NCBI GenBank assembly: GCA_030697445.1
Contig: JAUYPY010000011.1
Coordinates: 1 to 22,773, forward strand
Length of the DNA stretch: 22,773 nt
Source of the DNA: a bacterium
Lineage (GTDB): Bacteria > Patescibacteriota > Minisyncoccia > Phycocordibacterales > UBA10002
Direction of reading: 5' to 3'
The position numbers were made by a program, and so were the translations under genes. Numbering within the stretch: the first letter of the stretch is position 1; each line of letters opens with the position of its first letter. The notes beneath the pieces are model-generated. The model ran no database searches and was not told the DNA's origin. It worked only from the letters and a program-made list of their open reading frames with translations. Positions 19,189 to 22,773 of this stretch are shown in pieces.

Positions 19189-19275
19189 ATAAACGGCCTT
19201 CGGGCTTTGACTCGCGAAAGCGGGTCAGGAAAAACAAAAAGGCGTTTAAAGTAAATCTTTGAGCGCCTTTTTGAT
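19189..19275 (+). ncRNA. Candidate structured small RNA, partly antisense to the PemK/MazF-like toxin gene
   Basis: The predicted start near 19189 follows a good promoter, and the end near 19272-19275 is an intrinsic terminator. Between them are two compact hairpins: GGCC-TTCG-GGCT (19195-19206, a C(UUCG)G tetraloop) and TTGACTCGC-GAAA-GCGGGTCAG (19207-19228, a GAAA tetraloop with G-U pairs). The roughly 87-nt product overlaps the last about 27-30 bases of the convergent toxin gene. It is not recognisable as tmRNA, SRP RNA, 6S RNA or RNase P RNA. The hairpins could alternatively be further repeat copies. Confidence 0.5.
19236..19272. terminator. Bidirectional intrinsic terminator
   Basis: AAAAAGGCG (19236-19244) pairs with CGCCTTTTT (19264-19272), and pairing continues inward through G-U pairs to AAAG/CTTT around loop TAAAT. 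A T-run follows on each strand. It ends both the small RNA (plus) and the toxin gene (minus), whose stop codon lies inside the stem. Confidence 0.8.
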
Positions 19276-19638
19276 TGCATGAAATGATTTTTCGTCAGCA
19301 AAACCGATTTTGTCTGTAAGACGTTTGGCGCTTAACAGGCGTATTTGCGAGATAATTGCGGCACGCGTTTCTCCGTCTGAACAAAGACAAGGAAGATAAT
19401 ATTTATTCTTCTTTATTTTAGTTGAGAGTGGAATTGCCCACAATACAAATGGATTGAATTTCTTGACGACTAGTATTGGACGGCTGAATGATTTCCCTTT
19501 TCCGTCTTGTTCGAAACCAACATTAACACCGACACGGCACCACCACACATCTCGCTCCCGGAAGTAAATATCTGCGCTCTCTGGCTGATAGTGTATTGCC
19601 TCTTTTTCGATATGCCAGCGTTTGAAATCCTTTTTCAT
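19246..19638 (-). CDS. PemK/MazF-like endoribonuclease toxin
   Basis: The 130 residues have a PemK/MazF-like SH3-type barrel core. RDVWWCRVGVNVGFEQDGKG is the opening strand pair with the conserved G-x-N-x-G-x-E/D-x-x-G pattern. FSRPILVVKKF gives the conserved R-P-x-L-V strand. WAIPLSTK is the strand before the S3-S4 loop, and AIISQIRLLSAKRL is the usual Q-x-R-x-x-S motif. A basic N-terminal extension (residues 1-30) precedes the barrel. No antitoxin gene is adjacent. It lies 35 bases after recG on the same strand, with its own -10 box. Such solitary MazF-like proteins are frequent in Patescibacteria. The terminal 27 bases face a candidate antisense RNA. Confidence 0.85.
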   Translation of the reverse strand: MKKDFKRWHIEKEAIHYQPESADIYFRERDVWWCRVGVNVGFEQDGKGKSFSRPILVVKKFNPFVLWAIPLSTKIKKNKYYLPCLCSDGETRAAIISQIRLLSAKRLTDKIGFADEKSFHAIKKALKDLL

Positions 19639-19644
19639 TTCTGT

Positions 19645-19653
19645 ATTCTAACA
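19645..19653 (-). promoter_or_regulatory. Extended -10 promoter of the PemK/MazF-like gene
   Basis: On the minus strand, TGT followed by TAGAAT (19645-19650) ends six bases before ATG 19638, predicting a leaderless mRNA. It lies between the recG stop and the toxin start. Confidence 0.5.
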
Positions 19654-19673
19654 ATTTAAAGAATTAAATAAAA

Positions 19674-21896
19674 TCATTCAAAATGAATTTCTTTTTTCGC
19701 GCGTGATGCGAGATGCTGGGAAAGGAGGGGATATGCCCCGAGCGTTTCGTCTTCTGAAATCAGCCGCGCCGCCTCGGCACGCGCGGCTTCTACCATTTTC
19801 AGATTTTGGAGCGCCTCCATCGCGATATCGGAAACGCCCCACTGTTCCCGCCCGGAAAGCGTTCCGGCGCCGCGCTGGGCTAAATCGTACTCCGCCAGTT
19901 CAAACCCGTTTTTCGCTTGTCCGAGCGCTTTCAGCCGCTCAACTGTTTTTGTTCCAGAGCTTTCGGCAAACACGAAGCAATACGCCTGATGAGTGCTTCG
20001 CAAAACGCGACCGCGCAGTTGGTGGAGTTGAGCAAGCCCGAAGCGCTCTGCGCCTTCAATAATAATAAGTGTGGCGTTTTGCACATTGACGCCAACTTCA
20101 ACAACGGAAGTGGAAACCAGTATCTGTATTTTCCCGTCTTTGAAGCCCTTCATTACTTTTTCTTTTTCCGCATCCTTTAACTTGCTGTGCATTACCGCAA
20201 TCTCATACTCCGGAAATACTTCTTTTTTTAATCGCTCTGCTTCCTTTTTCGCTGAGCGCGCTTGCACGGCAAGCGCTTTAGTTGGATCCGGTTCGCCCGC
20301 CTCGACTCGCGGAGACGCTTCGTCGACGCGAGGCGGGTCAATACGCGGGCAAATAACATACGCCTGCCGTCCATTTTGCATTTCTTTTCTAATATGTTCG
20401 TACATCTCCACTCGTTCGTTCGGTAAAACAATTTTGGTGTTCACCGGTTTTCTCCCAGCCGGCATTTCGTCAAGAAGCGTCAAATCAAGGTCGCCGTAGA
20501 GCGTGAGCGCAAGCGTGCGCGGAATCGGAGTGGCGGTCATAGATAGAAGATGCGGAATGATTTTTTCCTTGTGCACGAGCGCCTTTCTTTGTTTGACTCC
20601 AAACCGGTGCTGTTCATCAATAATCACATACGCAAGATGTTTGAAGCGGACGGCTTTCTGTATGAGCGAGTGCGTACCGACTAGAATCGGAATCTCTCCG
20701 TTCGCAACCCACTTGAGAAGTTGGGCGCGGGAAATGTCGGTTGCGCCATTGCCGGTCTGCCAGCTGGCGGACACTTTTGACGGAAACTTTCTGCAGCCGG
20801 ACGAAGTAATGAGTCCAATGTTCACTGGCAAATGGGAAAAGAAAGAAATAAAGTTCTCAAATTGCTGTTTGGCGAGTATTTCGGTGGGGCACATATAGGC
20901 AACTTGCATGTTGCCGAATGTTTGTCCTTGTGGACGCGAAGTAACTACCGCATACGCAGTACTTGCGGCAACGGCGGTTTTACCGCTTCCGACATCGCCT
21001 TCCAAAAGCCGCGCCATCGGGACTCCTTTTTTAAAATCGCCAGCAATTGCGTCAATCGCGCGCTGCTGCGCGCGCGTCAGCGGAAACGAAAATCGTTCAG
21101 TAAAGCGCGTAATCTGCTCTTCTGTCTTTTCTATCACGAACGACGGTTCGTTTTTCAGGAGTGCCCGCTCTTTTTGTTTCTTGAGCTGGATTAGAAAGAT
21201 TTCTTCAAACGCGAATCGTTTGCGCGCCATGCGCGCGTCCGTTTCTTTTTTTGGCGCGTGTATCCAAATGAGCGCGGTTTTCCTGCTCGGGAGCGAGTAT
21301 GTTTTAAGAATATCTGGCGGAATGGGGTCTGTTATAAAATCAAGTGCGCCCGACTTTAAGATTTTTTGTATGGCGTGAAAGAGCCAGTTTGAAGAAACAC
21401 CGCGCGTTTCGGGGTATACAGGGTGTAAGTGGTGGGCATCACTTTCAGTTCCAAAAAGAGATGTTTCCGCGCTGAGCGGTACTTTTTCCACCCGCTCAAT
21501 TTTCGGATTGGAGAAATAAAGTTCGCCGCTCTTTTTCTTTTCACTCGCTTTTCCTTCCACTCTCACAAGCGCGCCTTCAGGAATCATTTTTGCGAGGTAC
21601 GGCTGGTTGAACCAAATAAGTTTTATTTTTCCCGTGCCGTCATCAAGCTCTCCAGTACCCATTGTGATCTTCGTGCGGAATCCTTTGCTCGCTTTGAGTT
21701 TACTCACTCTGCCGAATACGGTCGCGGTTTCGCCTTTCTGCAAGTTCGCAATCGCCCGCATTTCCGCAACACCGCCGTAGCGGGAGGGGAAGTAGTAGAG
21801 CAGATTTTCTACGATTTCAATACCTAGTTTTTTCAACCCTCGCCGCTCCGCCTCCGTGAGGCGGAAGTGGTCTGTAACAAGAGATTGTAAATTCAT
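19674..21896 (-). CDS. recG: ATP-dependent DNA helicase RecG
   Basis: The 740 residues form a branch-migrating helicase that reverses stalled forks and processes recombination junctions. The N-terminal wedge/OB region (about 1-160) includes NLQKGETATVFGRV. Helicase motif I is GDVGSGKT (300-307), motif II is DEQH (427-430) and motif III is SMTATPIPR (452-460). The C-terminal RecA-like domain has STSVVEVGVNVQNA and QLHQLRGRV, and the RecG-specific ending has AQRGAGTLSGREQWG. Two segments look like in-frame palindrome insertions: around residues 376-381 (SASWQT) and around 521-535 (PPRVDEASPRVEAG). Both fall in surface loops between motifs, so function is probably kept. Transcription probably starts from a near-leaderless promoter at 21906-21914. 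Confidence 0.95.
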   Translation of the reverse strand: MNLQSLVTDHFRLTEAERRGLKKLGIEIVENLLYYFPSRYGGVAEMRAIANLQKGETATVFGRVSKLKASKGFRTKITMGTGELDDGTGKIKLIWFNQPYLAKMIPEGALVRVEGKASEKKKSGELYFSNPKIERVEKVPLSAETSLFGTESDAHHLHPVYPETRGVSSNWLFHAIQKILKSGALDFITDPIPPDILKTYSLPSRKTALIWIHAPKKETDARMARKRFAFEEIFLIQLKKQKERALLKNEPSFVIEKTEEQITRFTERFSFPLTRAQQRAIDAIAGDFKKGVPMARLLEGDVGSGKTAVAASTAYAVVTSRPQGQTFGNMQVAYMCPTEILAKQQFENFISFFSHLPVNIGLITSSGCRKFPSKVSASWQTGNGATDISRAQLLKWVANGEIPILVGTHSLIQKAVRFKHLAYVIIDEQHRFGVKQRKALVHKEKIIPHLLSMTATPIPRTLALTLYGDLDLTLLDEMPAGRKPVNTKIVLPNERVEMYEHIRKEMQNGRQAYVICPRIDPPRVDEASPRVEAGEPDPTKALAVQARSAKKEAERLKKEVFPEYEIAVMHSKLKDAEKEKVMKGFKDGKIQILVSTSVVEVGVNVQNATLIIIEGAERFGLAQLHQLRGRVLRSTHQAYCFVFAESSGTKTVERLKALGQAKNGFELAEYDLAQRGAGTLSGREQWGVSDIAMEALQNLKMVEAARAEAARLISEDETLGAYPLLSQHLASRAKKEIHFE
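20296..20337. repeat. Palindromic insertion in recG, second site
   Basis: CCCGCCTCG (20296-20304) pairs with CGAGGCGGG (20329-20337). GACG-CTT-CGTC (20314-20324) forms an inner hairpin. It encodes about 14 extra residues between ICPRID and EPDPTK. As I recall, RID and EPDPTK-like sequence are nearly continuous in relatives, so this looks like an in-frame insertion. Confidence 0.75.
20755..20772. repeat. Short palindrome in recG, first site
   Basis: GTCTGCCAG directly abuts CTGGCGGAC, self-complementary apart from one T-G pair. It resembles the GTCCGCC/GGCGGAC hairpins of the cloverleaf elements. It encodes Ser-Ala-Ser-Trp-Gln-Thr just before TDISRAQLLKW. Confidence 0.65.
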
Positions 21897-21905
21897 TGTG
21901 GCGCT

Positions 21906-21914
21906 ATTGTATCA
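21906..21914 (-). promoter_or_regulatory. Extended -10 promoter of recG
   Basis: On the minus strand, TGA followed by TACAAT (21906-21911) ends nine bases before ATG 21896. The -35 region is unclear. It is divergent from the ZIP promoter in a 62-base intergenic space. Confidence 0.5.
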
Positions 21915-21923
21915 GAAAAAAAG

Positions 21924-21952
21924 TTGAATAATACACAAATCTGGAGTATGTT
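21924..21952 (+). promoter_or_regulatory. Promoter for a leaderless ZIP transporter transcript
   Basis: TTGAAT (21924-21929) and TATGTT (21947-21952) are separated by 17 bases. The -10 ends six bases before ATG 21959. Confidence 0.5.
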
Positions 21953-21958
21953 GATTGA

Positions 21959-22726
21959 ATGTTAATTATAATCGCCATCGCGGCTTTTGCGGCAACTATG
22001 TTAGGCGGGCTGTTTGCTTTGCGGCTCAAAGACCGTTTGCATTTGATACTCGGATTTAGCGCGGGCGCGGTGCTCGGCGTTGCGTTTTTTGATTTGTTGC
22101 CGGAAGCGGTGGAGCTTGCAGGCGAGGGAACCGAGCCGTCATTTGTGTTTTTGATTGTCGCGCTCGGGTTTACGCTCTATCTTTTGTTGGACCGATTATT
22201 CTTTTTGCACGGGCACGGAGGGCACGAGCATACGGATGAAGACGCACGCGCCGCGCATTGCCGTCGCGGCGCGTTCGGCGCGGGAAGCTTGTCCGCGCAC
22301 AGTTTTATTGACGGCCTTGCGGTTGGGCTTGCGTTTAAGGTTTCGCCCGCAATCGGGCTCGTGGTTGCGCTCGCGGTTTTGGCGCACAATTTCTCGGACG
22401 GCATCAATACCGTGAGTATGATTTTGAAAAATGCGGGCAGTCCTGCCTCGCCTGACGGCGGGCAAGGCGGGCGCGCTCGCGCATTTCGTTGGCTTCTGGT
22501 TGATGCGCTCGCGCCTGTGCTCGGGATGAGCGTTGCGTATTTCTTTTCGGTTCGTGAAGAACAATTAGGGCTAATTCTCGCGCTGTTCGCGGGTTCATTT
22601 TTGTATATCGGCGCGAGTGATTTGCTTCCTGAGAGCCATCACGCGCATCCGATGCGCTGGACTACGGTAAGCACAGTACTCGGTATCGGCGCGCTCTTTT
22701 TGATTACCCGCTTTGCGGGGGTGTAG
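21959..22726 (+). CDS. ZIP-family divalent metal transporter
   Basis: The 255 residues carry about seven to eight membrane helices. The metal path is marked by HSFIDG (H114, D118) in one helix and HNFSDGIN (H143, D147) in the next, the standard paired ZIP signatures. Acidic residues in DLLPEA (E49) and DLLPES (E225) lie in symmetric helices. A His-rich loop, HGHGGHEHTDED, follows the third helix and probably senses or funnels zinc or a similar metal. The family brings Zn, Fe or Mn into the cytoplasm. The loop after the second signature (about 160-174) is encoded by a palindromic GC-rich repeat. The gene is convergent with a cupredoxin-like tail five bases downstream, which hints at a metal-related neighbourhood. 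Confidence 0.92.
   Translation: MLIIIAIAAFAATMLGGLFALRLKDRLHLILGFSAGAVLGVAFFDLLPEAVELAGEGTEPSFVFLIVALGFTLYLLLDRLFFLHGHGGHEHTDEDARAAHCRRGAFGAGSLSAHSFIDGLAVGLAFKVSPAIGLVVALAVLAHNFSDGINTVSMILKNAGSPASPDGGQGGRARAFRWLLVDALAPVLGMSVAYFFSVREEQLGLILALFAGSFLYIGASDLLPESHHAHPMRWTTVSTVLGIGALFLITRFAGV
22442..22471. repeat. GC-rich hairpin inserted in the ZIP transporter gene
   Basis: CCTGCCT (22442-22448) pairs with AGGCGGG (22465-22471, one G-T pair), and CGCC/GGCG pair inside around a TGAC loop. It is in frame and encodes a Gly/Ser/Pro/Asp-rich stretch in a loop between membrane helices. Confidence 0.6.
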
Positions 22727-22731
22727 TAATG

Positions 22732-22773
22732 TTACTCCGTCACCGTTACAATGCCGTGCATACTTGGATGGGG
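22732..22773 (-). CDS. C-terminal end of a cupredoxin-like protein (partial)
   Basis: The minus strand reads PHPSMHGIVTVTE and then a TAA stop; the gene continues beyond the window. A His followed three residues later by Met, then a final hydrophobic strand, is the usual end of blue-copper domains (Cys-x-His-x-x-Met). The Cys ligand would lie just outside. It could belong to a plastocyanin-like protein, a cupredoxin, or the copper domain of an oxidase subunit. Only 13 residues are visible, so the call is tentative. Confidence 0.55.
   Translation of the reverse strand, partial: PHPSMHGIVTVTE

Noticed and set aside
19056..19262. A 68-codon plus-strand frame across the palindromes and the small-RNA region
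   Set aside because: It starts inside a hairpin, runs through a 32-base palindrome, a promoter and the small-RNA hairpins, and its product has no protein-like pattern.
19189..19275. SRP RNA or tmRNA
   Set aside because: The SRP core with its GGAA loop and AGCAG pattern and the tRNA-like ends of tmRNA are absent.
1..22773. Insertion sequence, integrase or prophage
   Set aside because: No transposase, recombinase or phage structural protein is encoded. The repeats could only be non-autonomous elements.

Overview
The window reads like a Patescibacteria (Candidate Phyla Radiation, probably Parcubacteria-like) chromosome. The reasons are compact gene packing with start/stop overlaps, many promoters whose -10 box sits directly before the start codon, a RecG of the type I recall from that group, LTD-domain envelope proteins, several small toxin-antitoxin pairs, and palindromic repeats scattered through intergenic and coding DNA. 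UGA acts as a normal stop (for example at 2834-2836 and 9600-9602), which argues against the recoded Gracilibacteria/SR1 lineages. No rRNA, tRNA, transposase, integrase or CRISPR array was seen. The lineage is an inference from gene style, not from a marker gene.

Layout. 1-1240: a proline-rich protein tail, a cloverleaf palindromic repeat, and a self-contained unit (promoter, long leader hairpin, orphan 111-aa gene, terminator). 1277-4462: an exported LTD-domain protein overlapping a GT4 glycosyltransferase, then a RelE/ParE-like toxin-antitoxin pair. 4486-5769 (minus): a secreted peptidoglycan-binding protein with its own promoter and terminator. 5870-10654 (plus): two GT4 glycosyltransferases, a GtrA-like flippase, an NDP-sugar C-methyltransferase and a dTDP-glucose 4,6-dehydratase. 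10611-11977 (minus, convergent): a cupin and a Gfo/Idh/MocA-like oxidoreductase, translationally coupled. 12040-17652 (plus): a polyprenyl-phosphate GT2 fused to a multi-membrane GT-C-like module, a SAM methyltransferase, and a fusion of two complete GT4 enzymes. 17649-19275: an accessory patch with direct repeats, hairpins, an AT-rich orphan gene, a CopG/ParD + RelE/YafQ pair, a palindrome cluster and a candidate small RNA. 19246-21896 (minus): a PemK/MazF-like toxin and recG. 21959-22773: a ZIP metal transporter convergent with the last codons of a cupredoxin-like protein.

How the genes fit together. Most of 2.8-17.7 kb is one surface-glycan locus. RmlB, the C-methyltransferase, the cupin and the oxidoreductase could make an unusual, probably C-methylated deoxy-sugar. 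The GT4 enzymes would assemble the glycan. GtrA and the GT2/GT-C fusion would flip and transfer polyprenyl-linked sugars outside the membrane. The exported LTD and peptidoglycan-binding proteins are possible envelope partners.

Most notable signals: (1) palindromic repeat elements of several sequence families sit in frame inside at least seven coding positions, including two in recG and one exactly at the junction of the GT4-GT4 fusion; two members of one family differ by a compensatory base-pair change. (2) A hairpin of about 28 base pairs at 765-829 buries both the Shine-Dalgarno sequence and the GTG start of an orphan gene. (3) A promoter-hairpin-hairpin-terminator unit (19155-19275) looks like a small RNA that is antisense to the 3' end of a PemK/MazF-like toxin gene. 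(4) Leaderless or near-leaderless initiation recurs across the window.
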